Assembly: GCA_963691705.1 (NCBI GenBank)
Contig: OY829542.1
Coordinates: 46,851,002 to 46,915,001 of the forward strand
Length of the DNA: 64,000 bases
From: Viola odorata
Lineage: Eukaryota > Streptophyta > Magnoliopsida > Malpighiales > Violaceae
Direction: 5' to 3'
Shown here in pieces: positions 30,444 through 42,179 of this stretch. The notes under the pieces are model-generated. The model was not told where the DNA came from and ran no database searches. It saw only the letters and a list, made by a program, of their open reading frames with translations. Position numbers and translations under genes: made by a program. Numbering within the stretch: the first letter of the stretch is position 1; every line of letters starts with the position of its first letter.

Positions 30444-31061
30444 AAGACTATAAAATCACCCCACGTTTGTACCAAATGTCCAAAAAATACTCAACGTTTG
30501 TCAATTTTAACAGATCACACCCTAATTTCAAAATTGTCTTAAAATTTGTTTGGTTGACGTGAAAATTAATTTAATAAAAAAGTGATATGGAAATTTTTTC
30601 ATCTCTCCTTACACCCGATAAACGCTAACGTGGAAAAATAAATAAAATAAAAATAAACGGAAAATCAACCCCAACATATCTAAAAATGCATATCATGTTG
30701 ATCTAAACCAAAAGTAATGTAAAGTTTGAAATTTCATCAAAAGTATAAAAAAATTAAGCACAAGTTAATAAATTATCTGGATTATATTAAACAGAGTCTC
30801 AACCATCTTAAAATTTCCAAATAACGTCCAAAAATTGTTGGAAAATGCAGTAAAATATAACTATGCATTAATTAATTGTCTGAATTATATTTTCGTTAAT
30901 TTATTTTATTTTTATTGGGTTATGTCACGTCTGCGTCTATCTGATGTAAGGAGAAAGATGAAAATATTTCAACCATAATTTTTTTATAAATTAATTTCTA
31001 CGTCAGCTAAATAGGTAAATTTTTAGAAGAGATAAACGGGTCTTAAGATAATTTTGAAATT
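30444..31061. mobile_element. left half of an inverted-repeat (MITE-like) element that hosts the Mutator-like element
   Basis: Positions 30450-30565 (actataaaatcaccccacgt ... cagatcacaccctaatttcaaaa) are an imperfect inverted copy of 38221-38335. The intact element would be about 0.7 kb with arms of about 120 bp. The Mutator-like element inserted near its right arm, duplicating TTTTGAAATT. No clear target duplication is seen at the outer ends. Non-coding. Confidence 0.55.
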
Positions 31062-31512
31062 GGGATAAAGCAAAAATTGGTACCTGTACATGTATTAAAT
31101 GAAAGATTTCATACCTCATGTGTAAGTTGCTTTTAAAAGACACTTGTACAATAACGAAACGTCACATTTGGTACCTCCGACTGACGCCGTCCAACATTGA
31201 CCGTTAAACGTCCGACGTGGCACGACACGTCGGATGCCACGTAGGACTACGCTGACGTGGCGTGCCACGTCAGACAAATTCGACCCGCTTCTTGTCTCAC
31301 GGGTCGGGTCATTGGGCTTTCCCCATCGGATCCAAACGACGCGTCGTTTAATTACCCGTGACTGTCATCCAGGGAAATTCAAACGAGCGACGCGTCATTC
31401 GTGTAAGGACGCGTGACTGTCATCCAGGGATATTAAAACGAGCGACGCGTCATTCGTTTAAACGAGAGACGCGTCGTTCGTTTTATGATATATCATCCTC
31501 CCATCGCGATCG
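31062..31512 (+). repeat. left terminal inverted repeat of the MULE
   Basis: About 451 bp, near-identical to the inverse of 37770-38220. The inner half holds two direct repeats of 'gtgactgtcatccaggga' followed by 'aaacgagcgacgcgtcattcg', and five ACGCGT words (31339, 31390, 31409, 31445, 31469). The outer part has a CpG-rich stretch of repeated 'acgtggc' and 'gccacgtc' motifs. Confidence 0.92.
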
Positions 31513-31595
31513 AAGCACACGCACGCTCCATCTGAAAACCCTAACTGCGCTCATCACTCATACTCCTTCTCAAAACTCTCGGTGCGGCGGCTGTA

Positions 31596-32066
31596 ATGGC
31601 GAAGGCTGAAGACGGCAAGGAGGTTTTTAGTTCCGTGGTGAGGCAGAAGCTAAATTACGAGTACATGCCACCTATCTACTGTCAGTGCGGGGAAAAGACA
31701 CCTCGATGGATTTCATGGACGAAGAGGAATCCTGGACTTCGATTCAACAAATGCAGTCGCAGCCGTGAGGAGGGTGGATGTGGTTTTTATTTGTTCGTTG
31801 ATGATCCTTTTCCACACAGAGCCCAAGCAATTATTAGAGGTTTGTGTCAAAGTGAGAAGGACCTAGCGGAGAAGAATAATAGTTTGGTCGCTGAAATCAA
31901 AGAATTGAAGAAGCGTGATATGGTTTTTAATGGCATGGTGGACGAGTTACTTTGTTTGAAGGATGAAAATCAGTACTTGACGAAAAGGCTTGCGAAATTC
32001 AGGTTTCTGTTTGCCATTTTTGTAAGTGTTGTTGTTGTAATTGGATTTCTTATATTTTGCAATTAG
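31596..32066 (+). CDS. MULE gene 2: GRF zinc finger, coiled coil and membrane anchor protein
   Basis: The ORF encodes 156 residues from ATG 31596, 84 bases inside the left inverted repeat, which probably serves as promoter. Residues about 27-72 form a GRF-type zinc finger: CQCG, then RWISWTKRNPGLRFNKC, then CGFYLFVDD. Residues about 85-130 are a charged coiled coil (EKNNSLVAEIKELKK, DELLCLKDENQYLTKRL). The last 22 residues (FRFLFAIFVSVVVVIGFLIF) form a transmembrane tail. GRF fingers bind single-stranded nucleic acid in better-studied proteins. The gene is convergent with the transposase gene; a role in transposition or localisation is inferred from position only. No introns. Confidence 0.8.
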   Translation: MAKAEDGKEVFSSVVRQKLNYEYMPPIYCQCGEKTPRWISWTKRNPGLRFNKCSRSREEGGCGFYLFVDDPFPHRAQAIIRGLCQSEKDLAEKNNSLVAEIKELKKRDMVFNGMVDELLCLKDENQYLTKRLAKFRFLFAIFVSVVVVIGFLIFCN

Positions 32067-33352
32067 GGAAAAATTCGGTTGGCATATGGTTGTTGTATTT
32101 GTTGTAGGTGTAATTGGATTTAGTAATATGGCAATAGGGTAGGGAAGATGAAGTCACTGATAAAATTGCAACAGGGAAAAATTCGGATCCCATATGGTTG
32201 TTGTATTTGTTGTACTGTAATTGTATTTAGTAATATGGCAGTAGGGTAGGGAAGTTGAAGATGAAGTCACTGATAAAATTCCTCTTTTCTTCCTCACCGT
32301 TTACTGATTTATTTATTTATTTATCTATTTAACAAAATAGATTAATTACTTAATTATATTTTACCTTAATTCAATAACATTTATGTATTTAACATAATTT
32401 ATTTAACACTGATAAAATTATCTTTTATCATCTTAACATAATTTATTTATCTTTGAAGGAAAAGGTAAAATATGAGTTCCGATGGAGAAAATATATGGAA
32501 TTTATAAAAGAGGATGGTTTAGTTTTTCTCTTTATTTATAAAAGAAGATTAATTTATTTTTTATTTTTCACGAAAGTTCGTATATTTGGTGTAATTGGTG
32601 TCTTATTTCAATATAAAAACAAGATTTATAAGTCATTATCGGCCAAGCTAAATTGCAACATTTTCGGTGGCAAATTCGTTGGCACATAATTGTGTATAAT
32701 ATGGTAATTCCTTAACATTGACAATGGCAATTTCGTTGGCACATAATTTTGCATAATATGGTAACTCCTTAACATTGACATTGGCAATTTCGTTGGCACA
32801 TAATTGTGCATAATATGATTTAGTATAAAATTGTTCGAAACGTAATGAACACATCCTGTCCAAAATCAAGCTGCATAATATGGTTTAGTATAAAATTGTT
32901 CGAAACGTAATAAACACATCCTGTCCAAAATCAAGCTGCATAATATGATCCAGTACACATTTGATCCAAACGAAAGCCACAAGCTTGTGCATAATATTAT
33001 CTAGTACATAATTGTTCCAAACGAAAGCAAGAAGCTTGTGCATAATATGGTCTAGTACAAATGTGAAGCTGCATAATTGTTCCAGCCAAAAGCAACACAC
33101 ATTTACATAATTATGGTCTACTACATAATTGTTCCAGCCAAAAGCAACGAGTACATCCGAATAAAATCAACGGACATAATTCCTACTTTCTCGAAGTACC
33201 AGCTCCATCCTGTAAGCGTGTCTTTCTTCTATCTGGGACAACAATCACCCTTTGTCGTGGCGTATTAGGCTGCGAAGTACGAAAGAAACAAACATCACAA
33301 ATTACCATCGATCTACCTAAAAGAACATGTTCTACTACACACAACTCACGAG
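32067..33352. other. MULE internal spacer between the convergent genes, with tandem repeats
   Basis: No gene. It contains a duplicated block after gene 2 ('ggaaaaattcgg...catatggttgttgtatttgttgta', 32068 and 32173), three copies of about 60 bp with 'ggcaatttcgttggcacataatt' (32665-32830), two of 67 bp ending 'tccaaaatcaagctgcataatatg' (32817-32947), and later shorter units with 'gcataatatggtctagtacaa'. Both genes probably end here. Confidence 0.7.
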
Positions 33353-36300
33353 TTATTTACTCACATCATAGCAAGTCCAGCCAGATTCAGCAACAAAACA
33401 ACCATACCCGCTCGGTAGTTTACCCTTCTTCTTGTCAGACTTCTTTTTTCTCCCTTTGGTGCCTGGGGCTGTTCCACATGATTGCCTAAGTTGTTGCAAA
33501 AGATCTTGGGTTCTATCAGAGACTTGGGAGGTTTGAAATTGCGAGTGTTGCAATTCTGAAGCAGACACATGAGATTCTTGCGTTTGCACTTGTGTGTTTG
33601 CTGGATTACCAAAACGCTGCCACGAGAACAAAAAGTCAATCAATCTTAACATAGCCACCTGATTTTAATTGAAATTTAATAATACAAAAATATAGTCACC
33701 CCTACCACTAAAGTCAATCCGGAGGAGTTTTATTCATACCAATAGACCAGTGCTTTTATTCATACCAATTAAGTCTATATGTATACACGTACCGAATTTT
33801 TTTTTTACAAAAACTAGTTTATACAACTAATTTTGTAAGACTTATCCAATTGACATACATTTCATGTGCTATTTTAATTATATACAATCTTATAATTAAT
33901 TTAAATTTATAGTATAACTTAATTATAAATATATATTGGTATATGTACACTACCAGGAAGAGAAGGTTGGGCCAATTTTCGTATGTTAAGTCAACCATTT
34001 TATGATTCTTAACATTTATATTTCAACATGATTTATAGGTTTCAGACAACTAACCTTGCTGGCAGGGTTTAAGACACAGCCGTCTTTCCTGTGGCCCTCC
34101 ATTTTGCAAAACGAGCATGTTATCTTCCTTCTCTTCCTGGTAGTGTTTTGATCTGATCCAGCATGCTGTCCTTGTTCTGGACCAGCAACACTTGATTGTT
34201 GTGGTTCATCAACCTACCATTTTTATATTACCAAATACCAAATATGTTTCAGCCAATATTAAAAAAGTTAAAATAAATTAAATTTATATAACAAACCAAA
34301 TAATGGAGGCACCTGATTTTGTGGATTGTTTGGGCATGTACTGGAATAGTGTCCAACCTTCTTGCAGACTGTGCAAGCCATCTTCCTTCCTTTATGACTC
34401 ATTTTTGTCCCACACTGTGTTGGCTCCCAACCTTCCCTCCTCCTTAACTTCTTCGGTCTCCCAGGGAATTTGACAAATGAAGGAGGGCTAATTGCAGTCA
34501 CCGCAACTCTTGGCCAAAACTTCTTACAACGCACAGGACGGATTGGGTTTTTGTATGCCAATTCAAACATTTCCCGGCTATACCATTTCGACACATAACA
34601 TCTAATATCCTTGTTATGACCCTCATTTGCAATGACACACATTGCATGTGCACACGGTATACCCATTAATTCCCACATCCTACATGTACAACTACCCTTT
34701 TCCAAGCTCACAACCCAACTGGTATCCTCATTTAGGTGCACTTCAAATCCATCATCTCCATTACAATCAACCCAAAATGTCACACTCTCTTCCATATTAT
34801 GGTTAATTATTTTCCAAATTTTAGGACCAAAACCATCTTTAAACTTGTTGACAAAACTCTTTCTCTCTTTAAACCTTTTGAAAACAATTTTACGAATGGT
34901 TTCAAAGAGTTTGATAATGGATTTGTACCGTGACTCTATAATCATGCTGTTAAAAGTCTCACTCATGTTGTTATCTACAACATCAGAACATGGTGAAGTA
35001 TCTTGGAAGGATTTGCACCAGTAAGTTGGAGAAACAGACAAGAAGTCAGACATAGCCTCAGTGGACATACCTCCTAAAATCTCCAATTCGTCAAGAAATT
35101 CTGGTGAAGTTGATGCATGGTAGGTGATCCAAAACTGCTTGTGCAAATCGTCACTGCAGTGTGTTTTTCTCCACTTGGCAAAGATGTGCCTGGCACATCT
35201 TCTACTAACAGCAGAGGGCATCAATTCATTGATGGCAGAAAGCAGTCCCTACACATTAATTGTTATAGTCAGAAAAAACAACTCATGAGTTTAATAAAAA
35301 ACAAAGCAGATGTTAACATATTTCAAATTGAGTACCTTTTGTTGATCAGACATGAATGTATATCCTGCACCTCTCGCAACAACAGGATCACCATCAGCAG
35401 CATAGACAAAGTTCCCTCCAGCAAGGTCCAAATCCAACATGAGCAATTCTAAGAACCATTTCCATGATTCTTTGCACTCAAAACCTACCACAGCCCAAGC
35501 GATAGGATAGATCTGGTCATTCGGATCCCTCCCCACTGCTGAAAGAATTTCACCCTTGAATGGACCCTTCAGAAAACAACCATCTAGGCCAATTATCTTC
35601 CTACACGCAGAATTGAATCCTTTCCTCACACCATCAAAGCAGACATACATTCTCTTGAAAACTCCCTCTGGTGCCTCTAAAACCACTGTACTACCAGGAT
35701 TACTAATTTTCAGCTCCTCGACGTAGTCTTCCAACTTGGCAAATTCCTTCAGAGGATCACCAATGTAATGCTCAATCACCTTCTGCTTCGCATGTCTACA
35801 TTGCCCCCGTGACACCTTGATCCTAGTTTGACCGTTGAAGTGGTCTTTCATTTCTGCTATACTAAGCTTCAATGTAACTTTCCTGAGATCTCTCATAAAC
35901 CACTCCGCAAGATTTTTAAAACTCATACAAGAAATGTGAAATTGTCTCACACACGTGTGCTGACCTACAAACGTTTTAATCATCCATTGCCTACTCCTCC
36001 CATCGATTGAGCACAGAATCTTCCACTCACAATCACCACTCTTGCATTCAACCCTACACCTTCTTTTATCATCTTGCACATAACTCACATCTCTCCTATT
36101 GAAGATGGCATGTTGCACCACAGCTTTCTTAAACTCTTGCTTGTTTGGAAATACCATACAAACCTGAAAATGGGGATTTAGGTGACCTGGTAAGAACCGA
36201 GGCCTTCTTGTGGGAATTCTCTTGCCATGTTCAGCCTCGCTGTCACTACTAGAGGTCAAGAAACTTGCCTCAGACTCACTGCTCAAATGAACTGAGGCCT

Positions 36301-37300
36301 CCTCAACAGCTCCATTACTTGTAGTGTGGGCATTTTTCCTTCTGTCCATTTCCCTCCTAATCTCCTCCACCAAATTTTCAACATTCCCGCCAGAATTTAA
36401 GTTATCCCTTGCATTACCCTCCTTTTTTTTCCTCACCTCGGGACCACTAACCCCACTTGGTCCCTCCATACTTTCTCTCACCCCCCTCATTTTCTTGAAT
36501 TTTGATTTTCTGTTTTTACCCCTACTCTTGAATCTCTCTTTCATTTCCCTTGACATCCTCAACTCCTCATCCCGGTCAGCATCCAAAAAAGGAATATCGA
36601 TCCAATATTCATCTACAATATCAGCCGGATCTAACTCTTGGTCCCCACTATCATCCCATTCATAGTCACTTTCCCCTTGCTCGGTACGATATCCATCAAA
36701 TTCACTGTCGTCATCACAGTCATCATCAACAATATTTTTACCCTTACTGGACCCATCAACAACACAGTCATCATCAGCCACATTTTTACCCTTACTGGAC
36801 CCAGCAACAACACAGTCATCATCAGCCACATTTATACCCATACTGGACCCATCAATAACACAATCATCATCAGCCACATTTTTACCCTTACTAGACCCAC
36901 CAACACCCCTATTTCCATGTTCTGAAATTCCCAACTTATTACACATGGTGGTGGGGTTTAGGTCATCAAAATAAGGATGCATATCAACACAGTGCTCTAC
37001 ATATAAATTGACAGCCTTATTCTTTTGAGCATAATTTAGAAAACCACCAAAGGTACTGTCACCATCAAGCACTTTTAAATTTTTCATCAACCCCATGCCT
37101 GCACAGTATGCATCATACAATAACTTGCTTATATTCTTGTATCCTAACTCACCACACTTATCTAATATCGTAAAATATGACACAGTGTCAACATCAACTG
37201 TTTCTTTAATAACAGTCCCACCAGCATACAACCACCCATCCCCTACTGTAATCAATTTCCCACCAATATAAAATATAAAGGTTGTCATTTTCCCTGGCAT
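33353..37300 (-). CDS. MULE transposase (MuDR type), four exons, 1107 residues
   Basis: Exons 37300-35336, 35248-34313, 34213-34055 and 33616-33353; all junctions are GT-AG and in phase 0. The domains run as follows. A PB1-like N-terminal domain (residues 1-110) is followed by an acidic region with four near 18-residue repeats around KGKNVADDDC. A MuDR DNA-binding domain starts at about 378 (FQVCMVFPNKQEF), and the MULE catalytic domain has its first Asp in GLDGCFLKG, second in FMSDQQK and Glu in NNMSETFNS. After these come a SWIM finger (CTCRMWELMGIPCAH) and two CCHC knuckles (CTVCKKVGHYSSTC in exon 2, CSFCKMEGHRKDGC in exon 3), ending in a basic Lys-rich tail. All catalytic and zinc residues I can identify are present and there are no stops, so it may be active. 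Confidence 0.88.
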
Positions 37301-37769
37301 AGATACAGAATAAAGTCAATGAGGAATGAAGAATCTTTTTACTATATACATACAGACAATAACATATTAATTTAATATTCCAAGACAAATACTACACGTT
37401 AGCACAGGTACCATTTAAAAACAACACTTAAACAAACCCTAAAATTTGATTCGTTAGAATGGAACACAACAACAGTCATCAATGACTGGATCATCACAAC
37501 AACACTCATTAACCTAAACTAGTAATTAAATAAACGGCTAGAAGAAATTAAAAACCAACCTCACTGTCTTCGCTTCATGCGAAACCAACGCCCTCGATCC
37601 GCAAACTAACTTGCACGTCGTTTGGATTGGAATACTGTGTTTGTAATAACAGGGTTTGGGTCAGTTTGAAACAAAGAAGTTGAGATGGAGCGCGATGGTG
37701 AGTTGCTGGTGAGAGCGCCGCGCCGTTAGGGTTTTGAGAGGGAGAAAACGATTGAGAGAAAAATGACAG

Positions 37770-38220
37770 AGATCGCGATGGGAGGATGATACATCATCAA
37801 ACGAACGACGCGTCTCTCGTTTAAACGAATGACGCGTCGCTCATTTTAATATCCCTGCATGACAGTCACGCGTCCTTACACGAATGACGCGTCGCTCGTT
37901 TGAATTTCCCTGGATGACAGTCACGCGTAATAAAACGACACGTCGTTTGGATCCGATGGGGAAAACCCAATGACCCGACCCGTGAGACAAGAAGCGGGTC
38001 GAATTTGTCCGACGTAGCACGCCACGTCAGCGTAGTCCTACGTGGCATCCGACGTGTCATGCCACGTCGGACGTTTAACGGTCAATGTTGGACGGCGTCA
38101 GTCGGAGGTACCAAATGTGACGTTTCGTTATTGTACAAGTGTCTTTTAAAAGCAACTTACACATGAGGTATGAAATCTTTCATTTAATACATGTACAGGT
38201 ACCAATTTTTGCTTTATCCC
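37770..38220 (-). repeat. right terminal inverted repeat of the MULE
   Basis: About 451 bp, inverse of 31062-31512, with five ACGCGT words (37808, 37832, 37868, 37887, 37923). It lies 470 bp upstream of the transposase ATG and probably contains its promoter. Confidence 0.92.
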
Positions 38221-38335
38221 TTTTGAAATTAGGTGTGATCTGTTAAAATTGACAAATGTGTGATTCTATTTGAGAGGTGCTTTTCGGACATTTGATACAA
38301 ACGTAGGGGTGATTTTGTTGTTTTTTTCCTAAATT
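38221..38335. mobile_element. right arm of the MITE-like element interrupted by the MULE
   Basis: Begins with the duplicated TTTTGAAATT; reverse-complementary to 30450-30565 with scattered mismatches, ending near 'ggggtgattttgttg'. Confidence 0.55.
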
Positions 38336-38675
38336 AAATTGAAAAGAAAAATTAATAGCAAAGAATCAAACCGAACGGGACCGGTCGGCCTTAAACCCCA
38401 GTGAGCGACTCGAGTCGGTCTGTAACTTGCAATTGTAAAATTGCGGTGGCGGGCCGAGACGTCAGGTTTAGAAAAGCCCTCCTTCTCTTCTCTGCTGCTA
38501 GTTTAGTTTAGCACTACCCTCAGCGGAAAACCCACGAACAGCTGCCATATTCGTTTAGGTTAGGTTGCTCCTCCACCTCCGGCTCCTACTCCGACTCCCG
38601 GCTCCCCTCCATTATTTCAATACTCTCAGACTCCCTCATACTAATTGAGAGAAGCGTTGGCGAAGAGAAGAAGAG
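38336..38675 (+). promoter_or_regulatory. upstream region and 5' UTR of U2A'
   Basis: 340 bp between the MITE arm and the ATG; pyrimidine-rich (cctccacctccggctcctactccgac) near 38570-38625, as usual for plant 5' UTRs. No clear TATA box. The MULE insertion ends only about 455 bp upstream of the start codon. Confidence 0.5.
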
Positions 38676-41622
38676 ATGGTGAGGCTAACTGCCGACTTGA
38701 TATGGAAAAGCCCTCACTTCTTCAATGCCGTCAAGGAGCGGGAATTGGATCTTCGAGGTTTGTTTCAGCTTCATAAACCCTAACAACACTCCCTCTCTCC
38801 ACCTTTTGGGTAGAGACAGCTGTTTCTCAACTATTTGTTTTATTTTCTTATGGTTTTTTCGTTTGTTGTTCTTAACCTTTTCTGCTTTGGTTGCAGGTAA
38901 CAAGATCCCCGTAATTGAGAACTTGGGTGCTACTGAGGTACTGCTTGCTGATTTTTGTTTAACTTCTTTCCACTTAATTTTATGATTTTAATGTGGATGG
39001 TTTATGTCCATGCTTATGCTGCGCGCTGTTATTATTGTTGCCATTATGTAGATAATGTGTGTAGCTTGCTTTCATCTTTGAATGAACAGGATCAATTTGA
39101 TACCATTGATTTGTCGGATAATGAGATTGTTAAGCTTGAAAACATGCCATATCTTAATCGATTGGGCACTTTGATTATGAATAACAACAGACTTAGCCGT
39201 ATCAATCCCCAAATTGGTGGTGAGCTTTCAAGAATACTTCAATCTATTTAGTTATAAAATCCTAAAGCAAGCTGTGTATTTTCTTCACCATTGGAAGCTA
39301 ATGTTGCTCTATTTTGCAGATTTTTTGCTGAAATTACACACATTGGTTCTTACCAATAACAGGTTTGTCAATCTGGCAGAGATTGATCCCCTTGCTTCTC
39401 TTTCGAAGCTGCAGTATCTTAGCCTCTTGGATAATAACATCACCAAGAAACCAAATTATAGGCTTTACGTCATTTTCAAGCTCAAATCTCTTCGAGTGCT
39501 TGATTTTAGGAAAGTGAAAGCCAAGGTGAGTTTATTGTTTTTATACATCAGCTTTTGTTGCTTGCTTTTCTTCAAATGGCACTTTTTCTGGTCTCTTTTA
39601 TCTTGTCCCTGCTGTGTTAGGATTACTGCATCATCTTGGAGTGCTTTCTTAATTATGTAACCATTTATTGTAGTGTCAAGTAAAATTGTAAACCCTCATC
39701 TCTTCAAGATTTTTCCAGCGTTATTACTTCCTTTCAGACCTTGTAAGTATTTCATTATGTGCACGCTATATTGTGTGAGAGGCATTCTTGTAAGGGCATT
39801 TTAATTAGTTGAGATCCTACTAGAATGCAGAAGTCATCAAGTGCAGAGTAAATACCGTGGCTCAAATGCATTCTCGAATACAAGTATGCTATGCCACTAC
39901 CTTACTTGCGTGTTTCCTGCTTTGCTAATCAACCACAAAACACCCCCTTTTTACTCATGTTTGACAACTGACCACTAGCAAGTTGGGTATGCCACCTACA
40001 AGGGATGTGTTAAGGATTTAATATGGCATGGCTGTTGCTTAAGTCTTATCTAGTTTGACATGGACAAAATTTGTGTGTATGGAAGAGAATATTATTGCAT
40101 AGTTTGAGCAGTGATCTTGAATTTCACTGTCAAGTGCTCAATTACTGAATAGTTATCAATGTTGTCAATGGATGCAGGAGAGAGCAGAAGCAAAAAGGTT
40201 GTTTGCATCCAAAGAAGTTGAGGAGGAGGCTAGGAAGGAATCTGCCAATACATTCATTCCAGGTGAGGTGCCTAGTCTTCCAGAAGTTGAAGAGGAGCAA
40301 CAGGCTCCAAAGGTCGTTGCCCCTACACCTGAGCAGCTTATAGCAATCAAGGTATTATCATATTCTATTCACATCAGCACTCTTTGATAACGTCAAACAT
40401 GCTGAATTTTTTAACATAGTTTCAATTTTAGGTGTTGAATTTTCCACTTCCCATTTTATCTACTTCAATCTGTTTCAAAGAGAATGTTTGCATCACTGTG
40501 ATAGGTTATTCAGTATCTATGTTAAAGAAGCTCTATTGAGTCAGTAATCAGAACCTTAGCAAACTGATGCTAAATTGTGTCTCAAGTCTCAGCATATGTA
40601 GTTTCTTCATTACAATGTCAGAAATGTGGTTTGTATTGTTCGGCTTGATGAGAACTAAAATTCGAGATGCATGGTGACTGGTGAGGATTGATTCACGTAC
40701 CTGCTCTAGTAAATGTGGTGGAGTTAATTTGTGTGAGGTTGAACTTTTGTTCTGATTTGAGGGCTATGTCGAACATGATATAATTTTGTGGAGAGCATGC
40801 ATATTTTTCTTTTCTGGATCATCTTTAGAAACCACAGGTTGGCTATTACTGATATTTATTGTCCATTCTTATTATATGATAAAATAACAGGTACTTTAAA
40901 TTAGTGATGGATCATTTTTTTTCATTTGATCACAGGTTCACTGTTCAATGTCGTTTGGTTTCTACTTTTTTAAGTGCTAGAATAGAACTTTTAGTTTTAA
41001 ATTTGTACCACATACCATCTAATAATATTTCTTCATAGATTGGTGCATTCCTTTTTTTCTCGCTCTCTATTGAACATAATGCTTGTCGGTGACTTTTTTT
41101 CGCGCATGCATGTTTATATTAGATGAAAATTGCATTTCTTCATTTGGTTGTATCATTGCTATGCAGGCTGCAATTGTGAATTCTCAGACTCTCGAGGAGG
41201 TTGCAAGATTGGAGAAGGTATTTCTCTTTCCCTTAGTTGAGCATCTTGAATTTGGATGCGCCCGCCCATGTTTTCTAGTTTATCCATGACACTAACACTG
41301 TATTTTCTACGGGCTTTGAATTGCAGGCATTGCACTCAGGTCAGATTCCTGCAGATCTGAAATTTTTGGATAATGATACTGGATCCAACAGTGTCAAAGC
41401 TGATGATAAAATGGATACCGACAATCCCGACAAAGCTGATGCAACAAAAAATGTGGAGGATCGGAAGGAAGATGAAGCTGCACCCATGGACCAGGTAAAA
41501 ACTTCTCTTCACTCTTCATTGGAGTTTCATGGAATGTCTTGTTCATCCAGTCTAAGTATTGGTTTGATTACCAGTTTGGATTTTGCCATTAATACGATTC
41601 CCTTTTCTTCTCTCAGGAATAG
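38676..41622 (+). CDS. U2A': U2 small nuclear ribonucleoprotein A' (U2A'), eight exons
   Basis: Exons 38676-38757, 38897-38937, 39090-39219, 39320-39525, 40178-40351, 41167-41217, 41327-41494 and 41617-41622. They total 858 nt (285 residues), all with GT-AG borders and consistent phases. The N-terminus MVRLTADLIWKSPHFFN, the leucine-rich repeats (LDLRGNKIPVIENLG, IDLSDNEIVKLENMP, LVLTNNRFVNLAEID, YLSLLDNNITKKPNYR) and the cap motif FRKVKAKERAEA identify U2A'. This spliceosomal protein binds U2 snRNA stem-loop IV together with U2B''. The tail (KADDKMDTDNPDKAD...) is acidic and longer than in animals. The last coding exon is only GAATAG. Intact and probably expressed. Confidence 0.95.
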
Positions 41623-42179
41623 AAGGGGTTGAATCCGGTCCGCCAAAGATTGCTTCTTTTGCCTTCAATAGCTGATTTTCATGATGAGAGCTATGGATTA
41701 TCTAGAGAACTCCGATCACAGTTATTGGGAATACTCCGTAGTGCAATTACCCTAAACTCTCTTTTTAGCCTTTCCTTTTTTTTCCGAAAGAGGAAAAGAA
41801 ACTCTCTCGTTGTCCTTGCTAAGTCATTTGTTGAGGATGTAGCATTGTATACTACGAGTTAAAAGTCTTTCAAGACCGGTCCTTATTTACTGACAAATTA
41901 ACAACTTTAGATGCATGCTTCTTCTTTTCTCAATGAATTTGCCAACGATGCTGAAAAATATCCAGATTGTAATCCCAAATTTGATTTTATGCTTTGTATT
42001 TCTTGTATATATCGGCTCACCCAATAATCTTTCTAGTTAAAATTTGAGAGAATAGAGTGTGTTAAAGAGGGAATACTTTGCTCACTCGGCAAAGGCAAAG
42101 CAGCCAAAATATACTTCTGAAAAAAGAAAAAAAAAAAAACGAGATTTGCAATGATAGAATAGATGACATTGGTGCTTGT

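Larger units (their letters stand above)
31062..38220. mobile_element. two-gene Mutator-like DNA transposon (MULE), apparently autonomous
   Basis: 7,159 bp, starting GGGATAAAGCAAAAATTGG and ending with its inverse, flanked by a 10-bp target duplication TTTTGAAATT (31052-31061, 38221-38230). The terminal inverted repeats are about 450 bp. Inside are a four-exon MuDR-type transposase gene (37300-33353, minus) and, convergent from the other end, a GRF zinc-finger gene (31596-32066, plus). Both coding sequences are open. The arrangement recalls maize MuDR with its convergent mudrA and mudrB, though the second protein here is of a different type. Confidence 0.9.

Noticed and set aside
38955..39251. 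Separate small genes around 38955-39660
   Set aside because: These frames run through introns of U2A'; the exon model explains the coding signal.
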